Source: Opitutia bacterium
Lineage (GTDB): Bacteria; Verrucomicrobiota; Verrucomicrobiia; Opitutales; Opitutaceae
Assembly (NCBI GenBank): GCA_947453695.1
Contig: CANGHW010000006.1
Location: forward strand, 1-64,000
DNA length: 64,000 nt
Direction of reading: 5' to 3'
Part shown: in pieces, positions 7,526-16,810 of the stretch
Position numbering within the stretch: position 1 is the first letter of the stretch
Layout of the letters: every line of letters begins with the position of its first letter
Position numbers and translations under genes: made by a program
The notes under the pieces: model-generated
Database searches by the model: none
Seen by the model: the letters and a program-made list of their open reading frames with translations, nothing else
What the model was told of the DNA's origin: nothing

Positions 7526-10189
7526 TCAGAGCGCGACGAACAAATCCGGCAATCCCTCGGTGCTGGCCGGCACGTGTTCGAGCGTGACCCAGCGGTCGCG
7601 GTCAGGCTCGCCGATTTTCAAGCGGTAGGTGCCGGTGGCGAACACGGGCGGGCGCACGGTGGGGCTGCTCAAGCGGTAGGCGTAGACGAGTTCACCGGTT
7701 TTTTCCTCGAAGACCTGGAGGACGGGTTGTGTGGCGCCGTTGATGCGCAGCCTCGGCAGGTGGGCGACGGGGCGGCGAGCGTAGTTGTCCGCTTGAGCGA
7801 CGGTGAGGGGCCAGGTTTCCATTTGCGTGCCGGGCTTCGTCACGTCGGCGGAATAGGGCCAACACTCGAAGGTGATCGTGCGCGCGGATTTCTTGAAACG
7901 CACGAGGCCGAGGCCGGAGGTCTTGGCGTTGACGGATTCGAGCACGGGGCGCGGCGGCTCGTAGGGGCCGTTTTTGTAGGCGAGCACGGTCAGTGGATTG
8001 CCGAAGTGGTCGAGGAAATCGCCCGTGAGCGCGGTGTTGCCGGTGGTTTTGTTGCGGCCGGTTTTGGCCGGCTCCCACCAGCGCGGGTAGCCGACATTAA
8101 CGGCGGGGCCGGCGAAGGCCACCGGGCCGTCGCGGTGCGTGTCGAGGCCGTAGTGCACGACTGCAGGAAGGTGCTGGTCGCCGGCGAGGTGGACGGCGAA
8201 AGCCTTGCGCAGCTCACGCAGGGCGTTGCGCCGGGCGGTCTGCGGCCAGCCGCTCGCATCGTAGTCGGCCATCAGGATCTCGTGATTGCCGCCGTGCGTG
8301 GTCGCCATGGCGGTGAACACGGTCTGAGAAATCGCGGCCTTCATATCGGCGCCGCGCCAGTCGAGCACCCAGTCGCGGAGGAACTGCTCCTGTTTTCCGC
8401 CAAGCAGTTCGAGCCCTGGAAGATCGGCGGTCTTGGGATCGTAGTTGGGATTGATGACGTGATCACCGCGGTCGCCGGTGGGCGGGACCTTGCCCTCGGG
8501 TGCGGATTTGAACTGGCGGTCGGCGAGAACCGCGAAACTCACACGGCCGTAGGTGAGAGGGCCGTAGTAGTTGATCGTATCGCGCTTGGACGGGAGCGGA
8601 TCGTAGGGGTCGGGATGGTGCGCGGTCTGGGTGCGGTGGACGACATTCACCCACTCGGCGGGCAACTCGTAGCCGCCGGCTTCCTGCGTGGTCTTCTGAC
8701 CCTCGCCGCCCTCGCCCCAAAGGTTACCCTGATACACGTCGTGGTCGTCGGGGAGGGAAAGGCTGGGCCGGTCGCGCATGAGGTCGCGCCAAGTCCAGCC
8801 GTGGAAATACCATTTGCGCAGGTAATCGAGCACGGCGGGCGCGTGCGGCGCGCGCTGCGTGCCGAAGCCGCCGGTGCTTTCGTAGAACTGGTCGCCGACG
8901 AACGCGAGGAGGTCGGGGTCGAGCTTCGTCATGCTCTGCACGAGCGGGACGTTCGGGAAGATCGTGTGGATGTTGCACGAGACGTCGGCGACGGAAAGTT
9001 CGTCGCGCTCGACGGGGTCGTGGCGAATCGTGCCGGTCCAATAATGTTCGGTGCCGGCGCCGCCATCGCGGGCGCGCAGCGTGTAGGCGAGGCGATAGGG
9101 GGTGTCGCGTGTTGCGTCCCAACGCTCGACGCGGAACAGCGCGACGCGGGCATCGGGGTGGATTTTTTCTTCGCGGGCAGTTTTCCACGCGCCACCGACG
9201 GGCTCCTGAAACTGGAGTCGCACGGTGTCGGAGTCGGCCGTGCCGAGCGGGGGCATTTGCGCGGAGAGCTTCAGCACGCCGGCGTGGAGGGTGTATTGCG
9301 ACCAGAGGATGGGGCCGAACACGTGGGCATCGTTGCCGGAGAGCTTTGAGCCGGCGACGCGCCAGTCGCTGAACCAAAACTGGCCGGGGCCCGGGCCGGC
9401 GGAGGCATCGGCGGATTTCGCGGTGGCTTTGGCTTTTGCTTTGCCCTTGGCGTTGGCGCCGGCGCCCGCTCCGGCAGGTGCGCCGAAGGTGAAATTGCAC
9501 GCGAGGGCGAGGTTACCCACGAGCGTATCGCCAGCGAGGCCACTCATGGTAGCGGTCGCGAGCACGTGGCCGTCGGCGGAATCGGCCGCGGTGAGCGTGG
9601 CGGTGTAGCTCTCGCCAGCCGGGACTACGGCGAGGTGGAGTTCGAGCGACTCGCGCGCGAGGTCGAGGGCGACGGCATTGGGCGCGGTGGGGCGGCCAAG
9701 AAAAAGTTTTCCGTCGGCCGTGAAGCCCGCGGTAAAGCCGGCGTTCACCGGCGTGGGCCAAAGGTTGTTTCGGTAGTCGTGAAGATCCGGGTAGTCTTTG
9801 AGCGAACCGAGGATGCCCACGCGGAAACCCGCGGAGCCGGTGCCGGCGAGTGTGCCGCCACCGACGCGGCCAAGGCGCACCCGCAGATCGAGTGTGCCGG
9901 TGCGATTCGCGAGCTGACGCGTGAGGACGTGGACGTTGCGGTCGGCCGCAGCTTTCACGCACTCGATGCGTCCGCCGGCGACCCGCCAGTCCTGCAATGG
10001 ATTCGCCCAATACTCCGCACCGAGCCAAACGCGGTCGGGCGTGCGATCCCAGGCGCTGCGAAACGCCACTCCGGGCTCGCCGGCCGCGTGCAGGCGGGGA
10101 GATAGGCGTCCGGCGACCAACGTGGCAGCGGCGAGGGCGGCAGATTGCTGAAGGAAACGGCGGCGGTTGAGCGGGGTGCGGGAGGCCAT
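7526..10189 (-). CDS. PhoD-like metallophosphatase, Tat-exported
   Basis: 887 residues. The N-terminus NRRRFLQQSAALAAATLVAG is a twin-arginine signal. Residues about 45-290 form a beta-rich, concanavalin-like domain with a low-complexity Ala/Lys/Gly linker. The C-terminal half carries the PhoD metallophosphatase signatures: DLLAFVGDQFYES, LPDDHDVYQGN, and later GGNHEI and HLAGDQHL. These are the Asp, Asn and His metal ligands of the calcineurin-like fold. Such proteins hydrolyse phosphomonoesters or diesters in the periplasm; a sulfated or phosphorylated glycan is possible here but unproven. It lies between a cytochrome gene and a sulfatase gene on the same strand. Confidence 0.8.
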   Translation of the reverse strand: MASRTPLNRRRFLQQSAALAAATLVAGRLSPRLHAAGEPGVAFRSAWDRTPDRVWLGAEYWANPLQDWRVAGGRIECVKAAADRNVHVLTRQLANRTGTLDLRVRLGRVGGGTLAGTGSAGFRVGILGSLKDYPDLHDYRNNLWPTPVNAGFTAGFTADGKLFLGRPTAPNAVALDLARESLELHLAVVPAGESYTATLTAADSADGHVLATATMSGLAGDTLVGNLALACNFTFGAPAGAGAGANAKGKAKAKATAKSADASAGPGPGQFWFSDWRVAGSKLSGNDAHVFGPILWSQYTLHAGVLKLSAQMPPLGTADSDTVRLQFQEPVGGAWKTAREEKIHPDARVALFRVERWDATRDTPYRLAYTLRARDGGAGTEHYWTGTIRHDPVERDELSVADVSCNIHTIFPNVPLVQSMTKLDPDLLAFVGDQFYESTGGFGTQRAPHAPAVLDYLRKWYFHGWTWRDLMRDRPSLSLPDDHDVYQGNLWGEGGEGQKTTQEAGGYELPAEWVNVVHRTQTAHHPDPYDPLPSKRDTINYYGPLTYGRVSFAVLADRQFKSAPEGKVPPTGDRGDHVINPNYDPKTADLPGLELLGGKQEQFLRDWVLDWRGADMKAAISQTVFTAMATTHGGNHEILMADYDASGWPQTARRNALRELRKAFAVHLAGDQHLPAVVHYGLDTHRDGPVAFAGPAVNVGYPRWWEPAKTGRNKTTGNTALTGDFLDHFGNPLTVLAYKNGPYEPPRPVLESVNAKTSGLGLVRFKKSARTITFECWPYSADVTKPGTQMETWPLTVAQADNYARRPVAHLPRLRINGATQPVLQVFEEKTGELVYAYRLSSPTVRPPVFATGTYRLKIGEPDRDRWVTLEHVPASTEGLPDLFVAL

Positions 10190-10244
10190 GGCGACGGGGC
10201 GAAAACGAGAAAGGGGAAGAATGGAGACGGAGGAAATTGTCGGG

Positions 10245-11843
10245 CTAATCCGGAGTGGCGCCGCCGGCCTTCTTCTTGCCGGCTTTCTTCGCGCCGGGCG
10301 GCGGCTCGGGCGCAGGCGCGCCGGCGAGTTTCGCTTCCTGGGCCTGGAGCCAGGCCTCGTAGCTTTTCGTGCGCGGACCGGTGTAGCGGTAGGTATCGAA
10401 GATCGCGGCCTGGCCGAGCGCGCGCGGGTCCTGCTCTTCGGTGAGCAGTTTCATCATGCGCGTGCGCATCGTATCCAAGGTGGCGGCGTAGGCGAGATCG
10501 TGAGCGAGGTTGTTCACGCCCGCAGGGTCGCGGCGCAGGTCGTAGAGCTCGTCGGGGAGCCGTTTACCGAAGGAGAGATCGTAGAAATGACCGCCGAGGG
10601 CCTTGATGAATTCCTTGGTGGGGCCGGGGTCGCAGTTGCCGAAATCCGTCTCGGGGTTGCCGGCGGGCCAGCGGTCGGGATGGAAATTGTGCACGTAGAG
10701 GAAGTCTTTCGTCTGCAAAGCGCGCACGGGATAACCGAGGTCGTTGGGCCGGCCGATGTCGTGGCGCTCTTTGCCGACGAGCATTTCAGCACGGTTTTCG
10801 ATCCAACCAGATGCGGGCGAACGCAAAATGCCGGTGAGGCTGCGGCCAGTGACCTGTGGGTGCGGGGGAAGTCCGGCGAGTTCGAGGTAGGTCGGAGCAA
10901 AATCGCGGACGTTGATGAAATCCTCGACGACGCGACCAGGCTTGATCGCCTTGCCCCAGCGCATCGCGAGAGGCAGGCGGAAACCGTCCTCGTGGATCTG
11001 GCCCTTCACGTAGGGGAACGGCATGCCGTGGTCGGACGTGACGACGATGAGGGTGTTTTCGAGTTCGCCGCTCGCCTCGAGGGTCGCGAGTGCCTTGCCG
11101 ATGAACGCATCCGCCCACTCGACCTCGATCGCGTAGTCGGCGAGATCGCCGCGGACGACCGCCGTGTCGGGGAGATAGGGCGGCACGGTGACATCGCTGA
11201 GCTTCTTGCCGAGCCGCACGCCGGAGTTGAGTTCGTAGCCGCGGTGCGGCTCGTGAAAGCCCATCCAGAAACAGAACGGTTGGTTTTTCGGACGCTGCGC
11301 GAGGAAGGCCTCGAAGTTTTTGCCGTAATCAATGCGCCCGATGCCCGTCGCGATGGGGTCGATCTTCACGGCGTCGAAGCTCGGCCCGGCGGGATTGCGG
11401 GTGCGTTGCGCGAGCGTCTTGAAATCGCCCGGGCCCCAGCCCTTGCCGGTGAGGCCGACGGCGTAGCCGGCTTTCTCGAGGACATCGGGATAGGTCTCGA
11501 AGCCAGAGGGAAACATGCCGTTGTGCGAGACGGCCTCGCGAAGTTGCCAGGTGTTGCGCCCAGTGAGGATTGTGGCGCGGCACGGGCTGCACTTGGGATT
11601 CGACGTGAACGCATTCTTGAAGAGCACGCCTTCGCGCGCCACGCGGTCGAAGTGCGGCGTCTTCACCCACGTCGAGCCGTAGGCGCCGGCGTGCTGCCAA
11701 CCCCAGTCGTCGAAAATGATGAAGAGGATATTGGGGCGCGCCGAGTCGGCCGCACGGGTGAGCGAGACAGCCGCGAAACACACGAGCGCGGCGAGCCACA
11801 GGTTGACGCGTCGAAGGCGCGGGACGGAGGAAGCGAGGGGCAT
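10245..11843 (-). CDS. Sulfatase, formylglycine-dependent, heparan N-sulfatase (sulfamidase)-like
   Basis: 532 residues from the ATG at 11843, which gives a proper signal peptide (hydrophobic LWLAALVCFAAVSLTRA). The earlier start at 11864 only adds 7 residues. It has the metal-binding RPNILFIIFDDWGW, the active-site motif CSPCRATILTGR (Cys converted to formylglycine), TGKGWGPG, FCFWMGFHEPHRGYE and TSDHGMPFPYVKG. The C-terminal block (RALQTKDFLYVHNFHPDRWP, then ELYDLRRDP) resembles the sulfatase at 40287-41747, so the two are paralogues of the SGSH-like group. The C-terminus ends in a Lys/Ala/Gly-rich tail. Divergent from the ceramidase-like gene at 11975. Substrate specificity is inferred only from resemblance. 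Confidence 0.87.
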   Translation of the reverse strand: MPLASSVPRLRRVNLWLAALVCFAAVSLTRAADSARPNILFIIFDDWGWQHAGAYGSTWVKTPHFDRVAREGVLFKNAFTSNPKCSPCRATILTGRNTWQLREAVSHNGMFPSGFETYPDVLEKAGYAVGLTGKGWGPGDFKTLAQRTRNPAGPSFDAVKIDPIATGIGRIDYGKNFEAFLAQRPKNQPFCFWMGFHEPHRGYELNSGVRLGKKLSDVTVPPYLPDTAVVRGDLADYAIEVEWADAFIGKALATLEASGELENTLIVVTSDHGMPFPYVKGQIHEDGFRLPLAMRWGKAIKPGRVVEDFINVRDFAPTYLELAGLPPHPQVTGRSLTGILRSPASGWIENRAEMLVGKERHDIGRPNDLGYPVRALQTKDFLYVHNFHPDRWPAGNPETDFGNCDPGPTKEFIKALGGHFYDLSFGKRLPDELYDLRRDPAGVNNLAHDLAYAATLDTMRTRMMKLLTEEQDPRALGQAAIFDTYRYTGPRTKSYEAWLQAQEAKLAGAPAPEPPPGAKKAGKKKAGGATPD

Positions 11844-11974
11844 CGGGGAAGGGGTGACGGCCAACGCTGGGTCGCGGCTACCGCCACCGCAAAGGATTTT
11901 TCCCCCGCACGCACCGGCGGCTTGTGTCGGGCCCGACGACCGACGAAGAACACCCGCCTCCCCCGCCCCTCCCC
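11844..11974. promoter_or_regulatory. Divergent intergenic region between sulfatase and ceramidase-like genes
   Basis: 131 bases separate two genes read outwards, so both promoters must lie here unless one gene is read from further away. I see no clear -35/-10 pair or strong operator palindrome. The plus-side leader just before 11975 is very C-rich (cccgcctcccccgcccctcc) with no Shine-Dalgarno motif. Confidence 0.4.
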
Positions 11975-13381
11975 ATGAAACACTTCCGGTTTTTGTGTCT
12001 CGTTGCCGTCCTGTTGTGCTCGGGCGGCGCCGCTACGGCTCGCGCGGCTGATCTGCCGTGGCGTGTCGGCGTTGCCACGCGCACGCTCACGCCGCCCGGC
12101 CCGATCTGGCTCGCGGGCTACGCCAACCGCACCGCGCCTTCGAACGGAGTGGCGCTCGATCTCCACGGCAAGGCCCTCGCGCTCGACGACGGCGCGGGCG
12201 GGCGCTTGGTCATCGTGACCCTCGACCTCATCGGCGTGCCGGCGGCTTTGCGCGCGCACACCGAAAAGGCTGCGGCGGCAAAATTCGGGCTGAAGCCGCA
12301 CGAGCTTCTCCTCAACGCCTCGCACACCCACAGTGGTCCGCAGGTCTCGCCCGACCGCATGATGCTCGAACGCGCTTTCCGTCAAAACGCGAAACCGGCG
12401 GACCTCGCCGCCGTCGAGGCGTTCGAAACGTTTCTCCGCGAGGCGGTGCTCGACCTGATCGGCGAGAGCCTGCAGACCGCGGCTCCGGCGCGACTGGAGT
12501 TCGGCACTGCGCGGGCGGGTTTCGCGATGAACCGCCGTCGCCCCGAGGCTAATGGCACGATCACCAACAACCCTTATCCGGCCGGCCCGGTGGATCACGA
12601 GGTGCCGGTCCTCAAAATCACCGGCGTGGACGGCAAGCCTCGCGCGCTCCTCTTTGGCTACGCGTGCCATAACACCACGCTCGGCGGCAGCCAGATCAGC
12701 GGCGACTACGCCGGCCACGCGCAGAAATTTCTCGAGGCGAGCTATCCAGGCGCGACCGCGCTCTTCCTCATGGGCTGTGCCGGCGATCAGAACCCCTACC
12801 CCCGCGGCGCGATGGTCCCGGGACAATCGCCCGACGACCTCGCGAGCCAGCACGGCCGAGCCTTGGCCAACGCCGTCGTCACCGCGCTCGCCACGCGCTC
12901 GCGGACGCTCATGCCGCCCCTCCGCTCGGCCTACGGCCACGCGCAGCTCGACTACACACCACTGGATGGCACCGCACTGGCGCGCTACCGCACACCGGAG
13001 CACACACCGCCCGTGCTCGAGCGCGCGCGGGCGCTGCAAGATTCGCTCCGCCGCGGCGATCGCCCCGCTCCCCTCGCCTGCCCCGTGCAGGTCGTGCAAT
13101 TCGGCGGCGACCTCACGCTCGTTGCCCTCGGCGGAGAACCGGTGATCGACTACGCGCTGCGCCTGAAACGCGAACTCACCGGCCCGGCGGCAGTGTGGGT
13201 CGCGGGCTACTCCAATGACTACTTCGGCTACCTCGGGAGCAAGCGCGTGATCGCCGAGGGCGGCTACGAAGGCGGCGAGGCCAACACCCGCATTCTGAAC
13301 CACCCGGGGCCCTTCGCGCCGGACGCCGAAGACCGGGTCGTCGCCAAGGTGCATGAGCTACTGGCCGCCCGGCGCCGCTGA
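11975..13381 (+). CDS. Neutral/alkaline ceramidase-family hydrolase
   Basis: 468 residues from the ATG at 11975, which opens directly into a signal peptide (MKHFRFLCLVAVLLCSGGAA). Sequence features match the neutral/alkaline non-lysosomal ceramidase N-terminal domain: WRVGVATRTLTPPGPIWLAG, the metal-ligand motif NASHTHSGP at about residue 112, a second His in GYACHNTTLGG at about 230, and FLMGCAGDQNP. The C-terminal Ig-like domain of true ceramidases is missing. Shortened members are common in PVC bacteria and need not act on ceramide, so amidase activity on an N-acyl substrate is the safest reading. Its stop codon abuts that of the convergent gene. Confidence 0.82.
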   Translation: MKHFRFLCLVAVLLCSGGAATARAADLPWRVGVATRTLTPPGPIWLAGYANRTAPSNGVALDLHGKALALDDGAGGRLVIVTLDLIGVPAALRAHTEKAAAAKFGLKPHELLLNASHTHSGPQVSPDRMMLERAFRQNAKPADLAAVEAFETFLREAVLDLIGESLQTAAPARLEFGTARAGFAMNRRRPEANGTITNNPYPAGPVDHEVPVLKITGVDGKPRALLFGYACHNTTLGGSQISGDYAGHAQKFLEASYPGATALFLMGCAGDQNPYPRGAMVPGQSPDDLASQHGRALANAVVTALATRSRTLMPPLRSAYGHAQLDYTPLDGTALARYRTPEHTPPVLERARALQDSLRRGDRPAPLACPVQVVQFGGDLTLVALGGEPVIDYALRLKRELTGPAAVWVAGYSNDYFGYLGSKRVIAEGGYEGGEANTRILNHPGPFAPDAEDRVVAKVHELLAARRR

Positions 13382-14614
13382 TCAACGCTTCATCCGCAGA
13401 ATTTCTCCGGCCGAGAGCAAAAATGGCCCGAAGCCGTGCAGGTCGCCCTGCAACCGCGGACGTTTGAGGTAGTAGCTCACATCACCCACGTCGGTGGACC
13501 CACACACATCCACGATATCACCTTCGGCGGTTACTTTCTGTTTCAAAGCGCCCCAACCCAGTCGCGCTGTTTCGGCGAAGGAGCGGTCGAGCCAGCCTTC
13601 GTTCACCCCGCGGGCGAGGCCGTAGACAAACATGCCGGTGGACGAGGTCTCGATCCACGATGCGGGTTGATCGAGCAATTGATGCCAGCCGCCCGCCGGA
13701 TCTTGGGAGCGACGCAGGCCCTCGGCGTGAGCGACGAAGACCGCCAGCACCTTGGCCCGGGCGGGAAGAGAGACCGGCAACGCAGCGAGCAACTCGACTT
13801 CCGTGAGCATCATCCAGCCATTCGCCCGGCCCCAAAATTCGCCGAGCGGCGCCTGCGCCTTCACATCCCACGCGTGCCGATACCAGCCGCGCTCGACGTT
13901 GAAGAGCAGGCGGTGGGTGCCGAGGATTTGTTGCACAGCGTCATCAAGGTAACGGGCCTCGCCGGTCAGACGGTGCATCCGCACCAAGTAAGGCACGGTC
14001 ATGTAGGGATCATCGGCCATCAAGCGGCCGCGGGCCCGGTGCAAGGTGCCGTCAGGCAAGCGCGGCGATTTTCCAAGATACTCGGCGATCCGCGCGAGGT
14101 AGGGTTCGTAGCGCGGGTCTTTCGTTTCTGCGAAACGTTCGACGACCAGCGGCGCGAGTCCGGTGTGCCACAGATCGGTGAGCCGAAAATGAAAGCCAAT
14201 CGGCGATAGCGCGCCATCACCCACCGGGGCCGCCTTCATCCCGGCGGCTTGCTGACGCTGGAAGTAGTCGAGGTGCGCGTAGATGAACGCGAGATTCTGC
14301 TCTCCGTAGTTCCGATAGCCGGCCTCATCGAGCGCACCCGCCACGCGGCGCATGCCATCGGTGAGGAGCCACGTTTGGTAGAACCACGCGTTGAATTTGC
14401 TCTCGATACTGATCTCCGGTTTCAGCGGCAGCGCGGCGCTTTCCGTAAACGTCTGCCCCGTGGAACGGTCGATCAGCCGCCGCGTCGTCTGTCGCATCAC
14501 CTCATCCGCCACGCGCCGCAGAAGCATGGCGTCCTCGCCTGGAGGAGCTGCACCCGCGCCGGTCCCACAGGCCACCAGCAATAAAATCAGACCGCGAAAA
14601 GGAAAACGGATCAT
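13382..14614 (-). CDS. Unsaturated glycuronyl hydrolase, GH105/GH88-like
   Basis: 410 residues with a lipoprotein-like or Sec signal (FRGLILLLVACGTGAGA; the Cys at residue 16 could be a lipobox). It is an (alpha/alpha)6-barrel protein of the YteR type: FYQTWLLTDGMRRVAGALDE, MADDPYMTVPYLVRM with the likely catalytic Asp, WYRHAWD, and the hallmark EFWGRANGWMM. GH105/GH88 enzymes remove the 4,5-unsaturated uronic acid left by polysaccharide lyases from oligosaccharide ends. This is the only clear glycoside hydrolase in the window, so it links the sulfatases to uronate-containing glycans. Convergent with the ceramidase-like gene: the stops abut in the sequence tgatca. Confidence 0.88.
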   Translation of the reverse strand: MIRFPFRGLILLLVACGTGAGAAPPGEDAMLLRRVADEVMRQTTRRLIDRSTGQTFTESAALPLKPEISIESKFNAWFYQTWLLTDGMRRVAGALDEAGYRNYGEQNLAFIYAHLDYFQRQQAAGMKAAPVGDGALSPIGFHFRLTDLWHTGLAPLVVERFAETKDPRYEPYLARIAEYLGKSPRLPDGTLHRARGRLMADDPYMTVPYLVRMHRLTGEARYLDDAVQQILGTHRLLFNVERGWYRHAWDVKAQAPLGEFWGRANGWMMLTEVELLAALPVSLPARAKVLAVFVAHAEGLRRSQDPAGGWHQLLDQPASWIETSSTGMFVYGLARGVNEGWLDRSFAETARLGWGALKQKVTAEGDIVDVCGSTDVGDVSYYLKRPRLQGDLHGFGPFLLSAGEILRMKR

Positions 14615-14745
14615 CGAAAGGACGGGGGAAGAGGGAGGTTTCGGTCGAACATTACACCGAGTTCCGACACTATGCCGCGACCTCAGACGGAGTCCACTCG
14701 CGTCACACGCTCGGCCGAAACCGCGGGGAGCTTAAGTGAAAATTT

Positions 14746-15258
14746 ATGAATAGAGGTATTGGCGCACCAGACCGTAAAGGGCGTAAGACTGGTGCGTTCC
14801 AGCGCTTGCTTAACCTTTTCTGGGACCGGTATCCCCGCGCAAGTGATGGAGTGCACGTAACCCTCGCAACCGCCCGGAAGGATCAAATCGTCATCAGTTT
14901 GAACCAACTCGAAGCAGGCATTGGCCAAAAGCTTGAGCTAAAGGATTTGGGTTCGGAAACCGAGCCCGTGCAATTGATTCACCCCTCGATGTATGAGGCG
15001 ATCAAGAGTGCCGACATCATCATTGCCGATTTGAGCGGGCTGCGGCCCAACGTATTCGCCGAGGCCGGATTTGCCCTCCAGCACCTAAACAAAGGGCGGC
15101 TGGTCTTCCTTTTTCATCCTCATGCCAAATACCCAAAGGTTCCCTTCGATCTCGCGTCTTACACGCGGGTTGAAATCAGCGATGCCGGAGAAATACCCGG
15201 TAAGCTCGTGCCCGTGCTGAAGGGAATTCTCGAAAAGGCCGCGCGTGGGGAAATTTGA
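14746..15258 (+). CDS. Nucleoside 2-deoxyribosyltransferase/TIR-like fold protein
   Basis: 170 residues; an in-frame stop lies three codons upstream of the ATG, so the start is well bounded. Residues about 80-150 hold the pattern MYEAIKSADIIIADLSG, then RPNVFAEAGFALQHL and RLVFLFHP. This is typical of Rossmann-like nucleotide hydrolase or deoxyribosyltransferase folds (Asp-Leu-Ser and Asn-x-x-x-Glu-x-Gly), some of which act as immune NAD or nucleotide-cleaving effectors. No partner sensor or CBASS-like gene is adjacent. The gene is isolated between a GH105 gene and a DUF1501 gene, both on the other strand. Its function is not established. Confidence 0.6.
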   Translation: MNRGIGAPDRKGRKTGAFQRLLNLFWDRYPRASDGVHVTLATARKDQIVISLNQLEAGIGQKLELKDLGSETEPVQLIHPSMYEAIKSADIIIADLSGLRPNVFAEAGFALQHLNKGRLVFLFHPHAKYPKVPFDLASYTRVEISDAGEIPGKLVPVLKGILEKAARGEI

Positions 15259-15347
15259 TTACCCAACCAAATCATACGAAGCCCACGCCCCCGTTCGCTT
15301 GGCGGCGTGGATGGGTTCCGTTCCTATAAAGAGGTCGATCGCCGGAC

Positions 15348-15369
15348 GATCGGGTAGCGACGCCCGATC
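15348..15369. terminator. Hairpin between convergent genes
   Basis: gatcggg (15348-15354) and cccgatc (15363-15369) form a perfect 7-bp stem with an 8-base loop, between the plus gene ending at 15258 and the minus gene ending at 15368. The lower arm reaches into the minus-strand stop codon. There is no T-run on either side, so it may be a weak or factor-assisted terminator. Confidence 0.3.
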
Positions 15370-16810
15370 AGGCGATCAGCTCCGGGATCACCTGGCCGCC
15401 GAACTGGCTGAGCTGCTTGAAACGGCCGGCGTGGTAATAGGTGAGTTTGTTGTCATCGAGGCCGAGGAGCCGCAGGAGCGTGCAGTGCAGATCGCGGACG
15501 TGGTGAACCTTGTCGACCGCGGTCATCCCGGTCTCGTCGGTGGCGCCGATGGTATGACCGGCCCTCACGCTGCCGCCGGCGAGCCACATCGTCATCGCAT
15601 GGGGATTGTGGTCGCGGCCGTAGGCGGTGCCGCCGCGGACGCCGTTGTCGGGGGTTCGGCCAAATTCGCCGCACCACACGATGAGCGTGCTATCGAGGAG
15701 GCCGCGCTGCTTGAGGTCGGTGATGAGTGCGGCGATGGGCTGGTCGACACCGCGAACGAGGTTGCCGTGGGCGCGCTCGATGTAGTCGTGGCTGTCCCAG
15801 GAACCGTTGTAGAGCTGCACGAAACGCACGCCCTGCTCGACGAGTTTGCGGGCGAGGAGACATTTGCGACCGAAGGAATCGGTGGCGTCCTGACCGATAC
15901 CGTAGAGCGCCTTGGTTTTCTCGTCCTCCTTCGAGAGGTCGAGCGTCTCGGGCACCTGCATCTGCATGCGGAAGGCGAGCTCGTAGTTGTCCATGCGCGC
16001 GGCGAGCTCATCGAGGCCGGGGCGCTGCGCGGCGTGGGCGGAGTTGAGCTGTGCGATCAGATCGAGGTTTTTGCGCTGGCGCTCGGGCGTGACGCCGGCG
16101 GGGGGCGCGAGGTCGAGGATGGGCGAGCCCTTGGCGCGGAGTGGCGTGCCCTGAAAACTCGCCGGGAGGTAGCCGTTGCTCCAATTCGCCGCGCCGCCCT
16201 GTGGATAGGAGACCTCGGGCAAGACGATGAACCCGGGGAGGTCTTGGTTGAGCGAGCCGAGGCCGTAGTTGACCCAGGCGCCGAGACCGGGATCGCCGCC
16301 GAAGCGGTTGCCGCAGTTCATCTGATACATGGCGGTCGGGTGATTGACGCTGTCGACCTGGCAACCGCGGTAGAAGCAAAGGTCGTCGGCGACTTTGGCG
16401 AGATGCGACCAGTTGGTGGCCATGTCCGCGCCGCTCTGCCCCGCCTTGATGAACTCGAACGGGCTGCGGACGTAGTAGCGCTTGCCGCTCTCCATCGCGG
16501 ATTTTTCCTTTCCGGCCCGCGTGAATTCCTGGAGGTGCAGTTTCGCGAGCGTCGGCTTCGGATCGAACGTGTCGATGTGCGAGGGACCTCCCTCCATCAT
16601 GAGAAAAATACAGCGCTTGGCCTTGGCCGGGAGGTGGCCGGGCTTGGGCGCGAGGGGATTGGATTTTTCCGCGGCCCGCGCGGTGTCCGCAAGGAGGGCG
16701 GAGAACGCCACGCTGCCGAGACTGGCGCCGAGGCCGTAGAGGAACTCGCGACGGGTCGGGGCGTGCAGGGCGCGGGAACCGGCGCAGGGGAAGAACGGGC
16801 TAGTCGACAT
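15368..16810 (-). CDS. DUF1501 domain-containing protein, Tat-exported
   Basis: 480 residues from the ATG at 16810, giving MSTSPFFPCAGSRALHAPT followed by the twin-arginine motif RREFLYGLGASLGSVAFSA. The start overlaps the end of the PSD1 gene by 11 bases (ATGTCGACTAG), which argues for coupled translation. The alkaline-phosphatase-superfamily-like DUF1501 fold is shown by RCIFLMMEGGPSHIDTFDPKP, GAWVNYGLGS, LPGFIVLPE, FVQLYNGSWDSHD and LIVWCGEFGRTPDN. DUF1501 proteins are found almost only next to PSD1 cytochromes in PVC bacteria; their chemistry is unknown. Confidence 0.87.
   Translation of the reverse strand: MSTSPFFPCAGSRALHAPTRREFLYGLGASLGSVAFSALLADTARAAEKSNPLAPKPGHLPAKAKRCIFLMMEGGPSHIDTFDPKPTLAKLHLQEFTRAGKEKSAMESGKRYYVRSPFEFIKAGQSGADMATNWSHLAKVADDLCFYRGCQVDSVNHPTAMYQMNCGNRFGGDPGLGAWVNYGLGSLNQDLPGFIVLPEVSYPQGGAANWSNGYLPASFQGTPLRAKGSPILDLAPPAGVTPERQRKNLDLIAQLNSAHAAQRPGLDELAARMDNYELAFRMQMQVPETLDLSKEDEKTKALYGIGQDATDSFGRKCLLARKLVEQGVRFVQLYNGSWDSHDYIERAHGNLVRGVDQPIAALITDLKQRGLLDSTLIVWCGEFGRTPDNGVRGGTAYGRDHNPHAMTMWLAGGSVRAGHTIGATDETGMTAVDKVHHVRDLHCTLLRLLGLDDNKLTYYHAGRFKQLSQFGGQVIPELIA

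Noticed and set aside
7448-9349. 633-codon plus-strand open frame opposite the PhoD-like gene
   Set aside because: Antisense shadow; composition-driven, no domain.
14683-14928. 81-codon minus-strand open frame overlapping the NDT/TIR-like gene
   Set aside because: Overlaps most of the better supported plus-strand gene's 5' part and matches no family I know.
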